A stretch of 64,000 bases of DNA from NCBI RefSeq assembly GCF_028554725.1, contig NC_071667.1, positions 72,524,001 through 72,588,000 on the forward strand, given 5' to 3'. A program made the translations under genes and the position numbers. The notes under the pieces are model-generated. The model did no database searches. It worked only from the letters and a program-made list of their open reading frames with translations, and was not told the origin of the DNA. Origin of the DNA: Zeugodacus cucurbitae (taxonomy: Eukaryota > Arthropoda > Insecta > Diptera > Tephritidae). Shown here piece after piece: positions 33,847 to 46,283 of this stretch; position 1 is the stretch's first letter, and the number at the start of each line of letters is the position of its first letter.

Positions 33847-36352
33847 TTGGTCATATATAGTTCATCTCATCTCAAGGGATACATACATTATCAAAATTAT
33901 ACTGCCAGTTTATTATCAGTGAATTTGACATGTTGAAAATTTCACATAAGTGAGTAAGACTATGAATTGCCATAAAATAAATATTACTAAATTTTATAAA
34001 CATATGATGATGGCCTTCTATCGGCAAGAATTAAAATATTTTCCACGTATGAATTAAATCGGATGGTAAATATGATTTGTATTTGTTTTTCGGTCTCAGC
34101 GTCATCTATCGGGCATATTTTTTCCCAAATATTGTTGGATATGTTATTCGTAAATATACTCAGATACACAGCATACAGTTTCGTAAATCCATAGACTTTT
34201 TCCTGCCTATTAATGTTCTGATATGCCGAATTGAAACCAATTTGGGAACCTCCGATAATTTGTTCAAATTTTTTCTGAGCTCACACCATTCATAAGCCAA
34301 AATCTGGAGCCTTCTGCCACATTCTATTATCACTTTCCATATTTTGTTACGAAGTAAAATCGATGGCTTTGATTAGAACTAAGCCCATTCCACTAAGCTA
34401 CAACTTCAGTAAAAGTTAAATCAACGCTTTTATTAAATCCATTTATTAGCCATAGTCGTACATCAGCCTTTAATCGATAACGACTGAAAGTGGCAAAGTT
34501 TGTTGCTTTGTTTCTCGTCGACCACCTGCGGAGACACAGTGTGCATGGCCTCAGGAAATTGAAGAAAAATCTAACTTTGGTATAACTTTATCTTTTCAAA
34601 TTGCCTGCGAAGTTGCTCATTTTGACAACACCTTATTGCGGTCCACCACAGTGTGTTTTATGTTGTTGTTTGTGTTTACACTTCTTTGTGGGTTACTCTG
34701 TGAAAGTTTTGTAAACAACAAAAAGGCCAAATGCCTTGTCGAATTCACACTTTGTTAACAGAATCTTCGGTTACCTTTGGCCAAAACTTATATATATTTA
34801 AATACGTATAGACAAAACAGAGAAATATACAAATAATGTTTGTATATACCTAGAATTCTACAGCCTTGGGCATAACAATGGTAACTGCTTAGATAATTAT
34901 GTCTAAGAAGTCTCGAGGTGAAAATTTATAATGGCAATCAGATGTATTTGGACCCCAAAACTTCAAGTCTGACTCTTAAGCAAATTTTAATTGGTTAATT
35001 AGATTTATATTCACCATTTGTAATATTGGCTGTGAAACCTTTAAAAGTTTAATTTTAAGACTTCAAAAGCTGACTCAGTTCGATAGGCTGCTCCAAAGCA
35101 CTTACGTTTGTTAGTAGCACTATTCTCAAGACTCTCTATAATCGAGGCACAATATAAAGTCGAGTTCCAAGAACCTAACTTTCGAAGCTTTTGTCGTAAG
35201 CTTCTTCAAAGCTCAAAAGCTTTCATATACGAAAGCTCCATAAAAGCTCTGTGAAAATTATTTCTCAACACTGTAGATCCAAAATAAATAAGTTTCTTAC
35301 CCAAACTGATAACTTTTGCGATTTGACACCCCGGCTTTCTCAGCTTGTATGGTACTACAAACTGCAGGTTACAATTTTCTCACTCCAAACACATAACCTC
35401 TGTACACATATGTGTACAAAAATGGCGACAACAACAGCAAATAAGTTGAACCGTCTCCGGTCTTGTTCGTTATGGTGTGACCTGCTGTGCTTGCCAGTGG
35501 CGATGATTGGCACATTTGGTCGCCACAAAAATGACAAGCTAGATCCACAGGAGGTGGGCTGTCAAGTGTGTAGCGGCGTATATATATGATTGTGTGTGTG
35601 GGTGACTGAGTACAGGTATATATTGCATGGGACGACGTTAGTTGACGACTAATTGGAAAACTGGCACAATTAACTTAACGGAACTGGCACGTAAAATATC
35701 AGGCAATTTATTTTGTTGGTAATACAACAGAGTTCGTGCTTGTTGTTGTTATTATTATTTGACGTTGTCATCTGCAAAATGATGAAATAATTGCGCTGAA
35801 ATTGTTTTGGATGTGAGATATGTACTATGTTCAGGTATTCATGGTGATATTTATATGGGGCTGAAAGCATTTTGCTAATAGCTCTCGAACAGCGACATGC
35901 CGTTACCATATACATATAAATAGCATGCGTTGATTCCTTAATAAACGAGCTGTCATAATTTTGTGTGTTCTCAATTTCTTAAAACTTTTGTATTTTAAAT
36001 ATGGAATTGTTATCAGCACTTTTTGTTGTAATTGTAAAAATTAAAAACAAAACTTAAATAAGGGAAGATTTACTTATTTAGTCTCATAATTTGGATTAAT
36101 ATCTTATTTTTGGAACTATTTTTTCGGTCCAGATAATTTTCTATTCTTAAAAATTTAATATATACGGGTAATATGTCTCAATATTGACTTATTATCGAGT
36201 TTTGGAGGAGGCCAATAATATTGTCATAATTCAAAGTGCTGTAAGAAAGCAAGAGAAAGCATACTTTTAGCGGTTTATCGTATCTGCCGTCTCTTCCATT
36301 AAGACCAGCCAGATAACTCCGATTCTTTCAAAACTTTTATGTACATATATAT
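33847..36352. other. Non-coding DNA
   Basis: No gene supported. A dense group of AAGCTT and AAAGCT motifs occurs at 35195-35252. Confidence 0.4.
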
Positions 36353-37804
36353 ATTTATACTCTCGCAACCTGTTGCACAGAGTATCATAGTTTTGTTCAC
36401 ATAACGGTTGTTTGTGTCACCAAGAAATATAAGAGTTAGATATGGGGTTATATATACATAAATGATCAGGATGACGAGTAGATTTGAAATCCGGATGTCT
36501 GTCCGTCCGTCTGTCCGTCTGTCCGTCTGTCCGTGCAAGCGATAACTTGAGTAAAAATTAAGATATCTTAATGAAACTTGGAACACATGTTCCTTGGCAC
36601 CCTGAGGAGGTTGCTTTCGAAAATGGGCAAAATCGGTCCACTGCCACTCCCACAAAATGTAGGAAACCGAAAACCTATACAGTGTCATAACTAAGCCATA
36701 AATAAAGTTATGAAAATGAAATTTGGAACATAGGATCCCATTAGGGAGGGGCACATTTGGATGTAATTTTTTTGGAAAAGTGGGCGTGACCCCGCCCTCA
36801 AATAAGTTTTTTTGTATATAACTCGCAAACCAATAAAGCTATATAAGCCAAACTTTCTGCAGTCGTTTCTTTTACCCATTTCCTTATACAGTCCAAAAAT
36901 GAAAGAAATCGGATAATAACCACGCCCACCTCCCATACAAAAGTTAGGTTGAAAATTACGAAAAGTGGGTTAACTCCCTAACGAAAAACGCCAGAAACAC
37001 CAAATTTTACATAAGAAATGGCAGAAAAAAGCTGCACTGAGATTTTTTTACAAAATGGAAAATGGGCGTGGCGTCGCTCACTTATGGGTCAAAAACCATA
37101 TCTCAAGAACTATTCGACCGATTTCAATGAAATTCGGTATATAACACTTTCTTGACACCCTGATGACACGGGTGGAATATGGGCGAAATCGGTTCACAAC
37201 TACGTCTACTTCCCATATAACCCAATTTTGAATTCCATCTGATTCGTTCACTTTATAATGTATTCATAAGGAACCAATGAAGCTAGCGGAATAAAACTTT
37301 ACACAAATACTGTATTTGAGCTGTGACATCACTTGTGGAAAAATTGTCAAAATCGGACCATGACTTTTCAAGGCGCCTGATATCAAACATGAAGAACTCA
37401 GTGCCTAAGGTTAATTTTTCACCGAAAATATAGGTAAATCCCTCAGATATTTTAATGTAATTCATTCCCTCTGAATTTTTTTCTTATAACAGTTTCTCTC
37501 TGTACCTGAAATGGTAAAAATCGGGTCATAACTTCCCCCAGATCCTATATACCTAATTATAAGTAATATTAAATTAAGTGATCGTATAGTCTTCGATACA
37601 TTGTATCTTGGTGGTGAAAACGAGTGAAATCGGTTTAGGAATTACCTCAGTCCCCATATACTATTTATGATGATTTTCGTTATTCTATTGAACTTTATGC
37701 CGAATATATGGGTCGAATTGTGTTGTCTTTATAAAATTACATCAATAAATTGCGAGAGTATAAAATGTTCGGTTACACCCGAACTTAGCCCTTCCTTACT
37801 TGTT
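36353..37804 (+). mobile_element. DINE-1-like (HINE) element, copy C, most complete
   Basis: About 1.45 kb. It starts TTTATACTCTCGCAACC and folds on GAGTAT. A (GTCY)n block of CTGTCCGTCCGT units lies at 36498-36536. The body repeats sentences such as GATTTCAATGAAATTCGG and GGGCGTGGCGTC. The end has TTGCGAGAGTATAAAATG, the stem-loop TTCGGTTACACCCGAA and a CCTTCCTTACTTGTT terminus. These are the diagnostic parts of DINE-1/Helentron-associated elements in their usual order. No helicase or Rep coding is present, so it depends on an autonomous partner elsewhere. Confidence 0.85.
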
Positions 37805-40373
37805 AATTATTATTTTAGATTTTACACGGTATTTTATTGGTGGGTCCATTGAGGGACCACTAGTTGCTCATGACAGAAATACATTTTAAATATACATATA
37901 TTTATTTTACCAAAATCCACACATTATTGATATGTGGCCATCAATATCGATCTCCTAAAACCAATGGACTGTCATCATTAGTAGTCACTTCAATGTACAA
38001 AGTTGTCCTTGAAATTATTTTTTCGATGCACTCTTGCTCAAGTCAGAATGTAAATGACTACAAAGCTCACACACAAGTGACGACTGTACTAAAAGTTAAC
38101 TGATATCTTAAAGCAAAATATCACGTCACGTGATGTAGTATATACATCATTTAAAAAGGGATATTAATACATGAAAAATTTACAAAAATAGCGGTGGGTT
38201 CCAGAGGAACCGTTTAAGTGTAAAGTTGTGATGGAGAGGATTGAAGAGGAAAAATATACTTCTATCATGCATCTGCTTCTTGGATGCAAGTTGCAGAAGC
38301 TGCTTGGAAGAGGCTGAGGTAGAATCTTCTCTACCTATTTCCTTTGGAATGTTCCGCCTTTGCGAGATCTAGGCTAAATTGAGGTGGTAAATTGTTTTTT
38401 TGGCATCACAAAGTACTGTCCTTAATAATCTATGTGTGTTTTTTTAGGAACTTAACCTAAGCTATCTGGTTGTTGTTCTCTTAATTTCGATTTCATGTAT
38501 TAAATAGTAAGATACTCGGATAATGTTTTTCGGGGAAGGAAATCGAAAGATACCGAAGAAATTTCTTTGCTGTCCGATGAGTAGAATCGCTGTTATGATA
38601 TACATTTTATCATATAGCCTTCTTGGAACATTGTTTTCTTTGTTTCTCGGAAATAAATTTAATCAATAGGTTGCGCTGATATCAATTAATTTAAATTGCC
38701 ATATTTAGACAACATTTTGTCATATTCAGTGAAAAGAGGATAACAGCTTTAACATGCTCTTATGGATGAATTTGATGACTGTTACCGACTGCGAAACTGT
38801 CTGAAGTAATATTTTTTTTCAAAATATTTTTTTTTTACTTTTGCATCTAACTAACGGTTAAATTAAAGAATTTTTATAACAAATTTATTTAGTAAAATTT
38901 TTAATCAGATGAATTTGTTAAATTTAATCGATTTAAAATGATTTACTCAAACAAAGATCTAACATCTTCGCTTATACTTGATTCTGCAGATACTATAAAT
39001 TTGTCTCAAGCGAATAAAATGTGTGACTTCACCTGATTTTTACATATTCATGTACTCGACATATCCACATATATTAATACAATATTTGTATACGGATATT
39101 AGCACTACACTAGAGTGTAATAATTTATGCATACCAACAAACAAACTTGCATATTTTACCCGCCAAGTAACAACATTCATGTCAACTGACACAAGCATAT
39201 TACAGAGTTACAAAATTACAACAACCAAAAATGCGGTGAAAAAATACGAAATTTATTGCTACCATTACCTCAGCAATTGTCTGCAATTGTGGTTCATTGA
39301 AATTTTGGTTTGCTTGCAAAATGCAATTAAACATGCAGTGAAGCGATCAGAGCAATTACAACTTCGGGCAACAGAAAATACCAAAAAAGCGCAAAAAAAA
39401 CGGCAAAAACAAAGTACGCTAAAAGCAATAAAATTTTAATATGCCACAGCTGTGCAAAAAAAACATATGTATATATAACAACAACAATAGCAATGCAATG
39501 CAGCTGACTTGTAAATTGTATGCGAAAATATTTGAACTACATTGGAACTTACATTGGAGCTTGAAGCTTCAAGGGAACACCGCATCATATAATCGTATGT
39601 GTGTTTGTGTTTGTGACAGTATGCAAATGCGGGCATCTTGTAAGCGCTAGTCGCTCGCTCATGTAGGGGACATTTGTAATTTGACTCGAAAGTGAAGCGG
39701 TTGGCAGCAATACCTTTTTATTGCCATACATTTGGCTTTGATGGTGCAACTTGCACATTAGTGTATGCAGGAAAAGTTGCGCAAAAGTACATGGCTTTAG
39801 GTAGGCGTGGGTGTGTGTGTCACTGAAGAGTGCCACAACGGTTTTGCAACTCTGCATACAAATTTAACGAAATCACTTTAGTTTTGAATTACTTTTTTAA
39901 TGTTTTCTAAACAAATCAGTTTTATTGTTAATTCGAATTTAAATTTTTCTAGTGAAAATGTTCGGAATATAAATGCTTACTGTTAAAAATATTAGTTTTT
40001 GAAATTTAATTAATTTGTTAAATTTTAATATTTAATTTTAGCTTTGGTACCCAATAATAAATAATCACTTTATTATCATGCTTTTCCCACTTAACTCTAT
40101 TTGCGAGAGTTTTTGAAGTAATTATTTGTCATCGCGCCACAATGTAGGCATCGTTTTTATATCTTGAACTCTTTTTGTCTTTTTTAAACTGACTCCTTTC
40201 GCGTTCTCTTTTAAAAGCATCGTAGGAGTTACTTAGTCACAAATTCAGCACTGACTTTTTAAACTTTAGGCCTATTTGTAAATCATATGGTAAAACAAAT
40301 TTTTATCCAATATTATGTGAATAATGCATATGAATCTTGAAACAGCTAAACTCGTACGAAAATAATAATTTAA
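37805..40373. other. Non-coding DNA
   Basis: Apart from the weak LINE-like tail at 38200-38460, nothing was recognised. Confidence 0.4.
38200..38460 (+). pseudogene. Possible LINE C-terminal remnant
   Basis: Plus-strand codons read EEEKYTSIMHLLLGCKLQKL and, in another frame, CSAFARSRLN. These recall the H-x-L-x-x-C and CPAFARxRLR motifs at the ends of Jockey-type LINE proteins. The match is short and broken and could be chance. Confidence 0.3.
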
Positions 40374-41411
40374 AACAAGTAAAGTAGGGCTAAGTTCGGG
40401 TATAACCGAATATTTTATACTCTCGAAATTTATTGAATTTTATTAATATAACACACAATTTGACCCACATATTCGGCATATATATGGCATAAAGTCCATT
40501 GAAAGTTGGAAACCCTAATATTAGGTATATGGGAGTTAGGTGAAGTTATGATCCGATTTCACTGATTTTTGGCACGGAGACATATTATTAGAAGAAACAT
40601 ATTCCCTCTGAATTTCTTCAAAATATCTGAGATACTTACCTATATTTTTGGTAACAAATTTGTTAGAAGCACTGAGGTCCTCATATTTGATATATAGGGT
40701 CTCGAAAATTTATAAACTTATTTCATCGATTTTTAGAAGGGCGATGCCAGTCTTTAAATGCAGTATTTTTGCAAAGTTCAGTTTCGATATCTTCACTAGT
40801 GCTTACTTTATACATATATTGAAAAGTAAACGATTCTGATCTTTAAGTTCTGGAATATGGGAAGTAGGCGTGGTTGTGATCCGATTTGGCCTATTTTCAC
40901 AAGATATCATTGGGAAGCTTGGAAGATATAATGAACCAAATTTCATTGAAATTGGTCGAGTAGTTTTGAATGCAGAGTAGTAGGAGAAATTCAGCTAGAG
41001 TGGTTTTGAGTGCAGCTCTTCTCTCCATCTTTATAACCAAATTGAAGGTCTCTGGTGGTTTTCCTTACTAAATTAAAGCATTTTTAGTAGTTTTCAACAT
41101 AATCTTTGTATGGAAGGTGGGCGTGGTTATAATCCGATTTCCTTCATTTTTAGAATGTATAAGGAATTGCCTGAGAGTTTCGTTGATATAGCTTTAGTAT
41201 TTAGTATTTTAGTATATGAACAGAATACTTAGAAGGCGGCGGGGTCACGCCAAAAAAACTACATCCAAATATTCCCCTTCATAGTGTTTGTACCAAACAT
41301 TAATTTCATAGCTTAATTTATGGGTTTGGTATATATAACCCTATACAACCAACCGTTAGGAAGACAAAACTCTAATACTCCCTTTAGCACCTTTGTTGAG
41401 AGAGTATAAAA
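40374..41411 (-). mobile_element. DINE-1-like (HINE) element, copy D, without GTCY block
   Basis: The low-coordinate end carries AACAAGTAAAGTAGGGC, the hairpin TTCGGGTATAACCGAA and TATACTCTCGAAA. The high-coordinate end carries the 5' subterminal repeat as GAGAGAGTATAAAA. The (GTCY)n microsatellite present in copies A, B, C and E is absent: sequence passes directly from the body (TTTATGGGTTTGG) to ATATAACCCTATACAACC. Confidence 0.75.
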
Positions 41412-44400
41412 AAAATATTTTGAAATATTCGATAATTGAAAATATTGTTTTAAAAATCTCATCAGTACCTTATACAATATGTTAAATATCATTAAATTTA
41501 TTTTCAACCGAAATAAAAATTGTAAAATTTAATTTTAAATAATCAATTAAGCGTTAATAGATGTTTTTAATTTAATTGTAAGTTCTGTCTTTCTTTTTTA
41601 TTTTTCCTAATAAATTTTTTTTTTCTTAAATAATGTATATTGCCATAATTAAAATTTTTTCTATTGTTTCTTTTATTATTTTTCAAATAACCTTCTAATT
41701 TTCTTTGCTCCGATTTTTTGGCCTTTTGATTTTTTAGCCTTAAAATGTTACAAAATCAAATTTTATGCCATTTGAACATTCCAATTAGAAAATAACTTTT
41801 AATCAGCCAAATTCACTTGAATTGCCGTTAAGTAAATCAACCAATCAAATTTCCAATATTGCAAATATTTGTTAAAACAAAAAAATGAGCTGCTAAATTT
41901 TATTACGAACTTTATGAAGCCAATAGCAAAATGATTTTCTAACTAAACATTTTCAGAATTGTTTTTCCATGAAATTTGTTGGTAACTAACCAATTGTACT
42001 TTACCATTGATATACGCTTTAAGCTAAATGTGGTATTATTGGTGTTTTTGGTATAACAAAATCTAGCATTTTTCTGCTGGAAATAGCTTTATTAGATTTC
42101 TCTGAACTTTTTTTTTATTTTTTTTTAAGTTTTTCCAAAATGGGCTTTTAAAACAGTTTGAGAATAAAAAAAGTTCTTTAATGAAACTCCTTTGAGCAAA
42201 ACGTTTGTATTTGCGTATGTTTAAGCTGAAACCGATGTGGTACAAATAAATGCTTTCAGTTTCAAAGCATAGCTTTTGGTCTTCAGACACACATAGCACA
42301 TATACACGAGACTATATTTGCTTGTTTATACATACTGGATTGTATATGAAAACATTTACACATATTCACACACATACGTATATGTGTATGTGTTTGCTTC
42401 AGGTTGTTTGCATTTAGAAAGCGAGGAATCACTTTTCAAACATATGTGTGTGCGTCATTGGCGATTGGCTTTGTGTATCACTCTCGCACAGTTTATTTAG
42501 TTTTCAAAAACCAAAACTAAAAAAGGAAAAAAAAAATGAAAATAAAATGAAATCATCATGATTGCAATTGTTTTAGAGCAACTAGGAACAACTAGTCAGA
42601 GAGGCATGCAAAAAACAAAAAGGACAACAAAAGAGTTGAAACCAACTGAGTCTTAGATCAACAATTGAAGCGTAAAATCCACAGTTCCGCGCTGCAGCCA
42701 CGTAGCTCACCGAAGGGTTTAGCGCTGCCGCACCGCACCAGCGACCCTTGAGCGTGCCAATCGCGCCATTTTTGCTATGTAATCAAGAGATTCGACGCAA
42801 AAACACTGCGTACGCGTTTAAATGCAGACAAACAAACAAACACACGCATCCAGCAGCTGGCAATCGCGTTAATCTGACGTCCTTGTCTCTGCATGCCCTG
42901 CGTAGACAACGTGATCAATGCAAATGTTGCGACATTCCCCGCATGACTTCTGTGCTTCTGCTTCTTCGGAGTTCTTTTGTTTTATTCTGCATATTTTTTT
43001 TCAGAATAGGCGAATAGTTTGCGTAGAGCGAATGCGTTAAACAATGAAATTACAGTGGCCATTTAAGAATATTATTTTTTATTCCTTTTCCTAGTTCTTT
43101 TCTCCGTTTTTGCATGCCGCTTAGATTATTTTTTCTGCTTATCTTTGATTGTTAGTGTTTTTCTTGCACGCCGTAATCATTATTGATTTTCACTCTGTGA
43201 CATACAGACACATTCGCTTTGTGGTTTGTGTGTAAACTACGCACAGACCACATTTAGATGTGAAAAGAACAGAAGAATTAAAGTAAAAGTAAACGGAATG
43301 AATTGAGAAGGAAAAAAAAACTAGAGTATTTGATTGATTTATTTTCTTTGGAATTATTTAATAAATGTATATATTTTATACTTTTGTACTATGTTTCTGA
43401 CGGTGTAATAGTTTGAATTCTAAAAAACGCCTAAGATAATCGATATACATGTACAGTATTTTATAACTAAAATATTGATCCGTAAGGGATCACTTTCAGC
43501 TCCCAAATCATAATATCAGAAATGTAATGTATAGTGTATGTACTGAACATATCCAAAAACTCCTAGCAATGCTATTTCCTACCTCTCTTCCTTAGCAAAC
43601 AGTCCTAGGTCCATTTCGTTTTCGAGGCTGTTGTTGTGGTTTCGTGATAATTAGCTTCGGGTAGGAGGTTATCGGCCCTCGTCCGTCTGCGGTCAGTATT
43701 CACTTCATTTTATGCGTTCCGTTGCTCACCACCGGGGTTATCCAAGCAATGGTGATGCCCAATCTCGAGTAGGAGTTAACAGCTCCACCGACGAGAATGA
43801 AAGGCAAGGGGATAGACAGTAAGAGGTTAGGAACATCATTTCGTAGAATCATATGTCAAGTTGCACATCACTTCCCTACGTTACTTTCAATCTGAAAATG
43901 TGTGAGTCATGCCAAAACGTTGCATATCGCATAGATATAGACATAGATATGTAGTAATTTTTGTAAAATATATACATATATATTATATCAAGTTTCCATC
44001 GATCTCGAATGCGGTTTTTGCTTCCAATTGCTTGGACAATATTGCTCAATAACTTCGCCCGACTATGCGAAATGAACTTCGTAATTAAAAATAGTTGCAA
44101 AAATAATCACTACTTCGACACCTTGTGTTTGGAGTGAAACGGTAAATAAACAGAATTATGCTGGATTAATGTTTCAAAACTATTTCAAAAGTTGAAAGAA
44201 AGTAACAATTCTTATAATTATTCCTATTTTTTTCGTCGTATTAAAAAATATTCTTAAGATGTACCGATCAAATATTGATAAACAAACCTTACATCCATTC
44301 TAAGCTTTCAATTTTGTAGCAGACAATGCTGAGATATTAATAATAAATATAGAAAATTAATTAAAAAGTTGAATCAACAGCTGTGAAGATTCCAATAAGC

Positions 44401-45222
44401 CTTTAAACACTTCGTGAAACCTTTTATGAAGAGTTAAATGCTAATTTCTCTCAATTTCCTTGTAAATATATTATTAAAGATTCAACACCATCAAAATTCG
44501 CTTAGAAAAATGGTCAATCCATGCATTAAGATAAAAGCGTTTCACTCGATTGATGGATAATCAGTATCACACGTTATTAAAGGCCTCCACCAAAAACTTC
44601 GAAACTAAGTGAAAAAAGTGGAATGCCACCAACAAAAGTAGCTGAAGGCAGGTTCAAGTTTTCCCATCACTCATCATTCATTCATGACACAAGCAAGTAA
44701 ACTTCATTTGCAATTGTTCGCCATAAATACATAAATATGTGTGGCAGCATGAGGTCTGAGCTTTGCGCTGCGGAGAGGGTTAACTTCACTGGAAACAAAA
44801 AACAAAAAATTAAAATAATATATCAAAATAAATTAAAGAAAAAAATCAAATAAATCGGATAACAAATCAATGACAACGAAATGCTTTTAAAACACAAACA
44901 CACAGCAGTGGAAGCCGCAGCAAATCCGTCATGCGACTGTGGCAAAATACACAAGGCGCGCAAACACAATTTGAACACATTGAACACACATACATAAAAA
45001 GAGCACGGGCGTGCAACAGTGATTCATCTGCACTTATCTGCCTCAACGGTTCACATTGTGTACATTTGTATGACGGCGATTGGAATTGAAGTGCCTTACT
45101 TGTCGATATATCGAAAGGCGTCGATAATGAGGTTGCTCATACGCCCCGGTGCTGCAGCATGCACATCAAATACACTGTTGTGTATGCTCCAAGTGCACAA
45201 GTGCATGTATTTTACATATACA

Positions 45223-45276
45223 GATACTTTATATATATATATATATAAAGTCTATATATATATATATACTTTATAT
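45223..45276 (+). repeat. (TA)n tract with palindromic arms
   Basis: ACTTTATATATA...TATAAAGT forms a near-perfect palindrome, followed by a second TA run that ends in ACTTTATATAC. It can fold into a hairpin. Confidence 0.75.
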
Positions 45277-46099
45277 ACATGCTGCTCTCAAAGCCCCTGA
45301 GCGTATGCATGTATTGCCATTGAAAGTGTTCAACTCAGCGCAACTTGCCTTGGCTCAGCTTGGCTTTGCCTTGTGTGTGTAATGTGTCAAAGAGTTGCCG
45401 TAACTGATGTTCCGGGTGCAATCACTCTGCACTACACACACATTGCTTTAACATTTTTATTTATTTATATGTGTCTCTGTGTTTGTGTGCGTATGTGGAA
45501 AAATGTATTCACAGTTCAGTTGCCATTATCCAGGGAGTACACTTCAATTCACTCTAGCATACTTATCTGCCCGCATTTATACGCCTACAAATGTGCACTT
45601 TCAATGCCGTTTGCCATTTGACTGAACTCACTTGCTGCTGCTGTGGCAGTTGCAGTTGCATCTTTCATCCGGTTTGTGTTATTGTTGTTGCAATGCAATA
45701 TCTATCAAATAATGTGCTTGTATTTTCTTTTAAAATCTACTCTGTAGTTGCATAAATATGTGTTTGTTTAGAAATCATAAAGATTTTTCAGTTTCAGCAA
45801 AGATTTTTTTGAAAGATAAGATCTCATATAAAATTGTATATATAATTTGTAGACAAGATACTGAAGTTCAGGGATATAGTGATAAAACTTAACAATAATA
45901 AATGAGGACTTTTTCGAACTTAGATACCTAGATATCATCACAGATCTCTTTTATTTTTCAAAATATTTTTATTTTTATGACAAAAATTATTTTTTTCAGT
46001 AGACGAAAGTCTATATAATAATTATAATATTAAAATTCATTATTATTCAATAAACTAAAACCCTCTTTTATCAACAACAATTTTCAAGCAAAATCTATG

Positions 46100-46260
46100 G
46101 AGAGAAGAATGTGAATATAATGAAGAAGGGAAAGAGAGGTAAATAGAGTGAGTGAATGCGGGAAAAAAATGAGACAGATAGATGTAGTGAGAGTCAGAAA
46201 ACGAGAGAGAGATGGACAGAGAGGGACAGCAAGATAAAAAATAGAGAGTGAGGCAATTAG
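46100..46260 (+). repeat. GA-rich purine tract
   Basis: Repeated GAGAG-type motifs (GAAAGAGAGG, GAGAGAGAG, GACAGAGAGGGAC) over about 160 bases. Such tracts can bind GAGA factor in flies, but no promoter is evident. Confidence 0.5.
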
Positions 46261-46283
46261 TTTGAAAATCTGTAGAGCATAGT

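Larger units (their letters stand above)
41412..46283. other. Non-coding DNA
   Basis: No gene supported. The segment 43560-43830 is GC-richer and may be an unclassified repeat or regulatory DNA. An AT palindrome lies at 45223-45276 and a GA-rich tract at 46100-46260. Confidence 0.4.
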
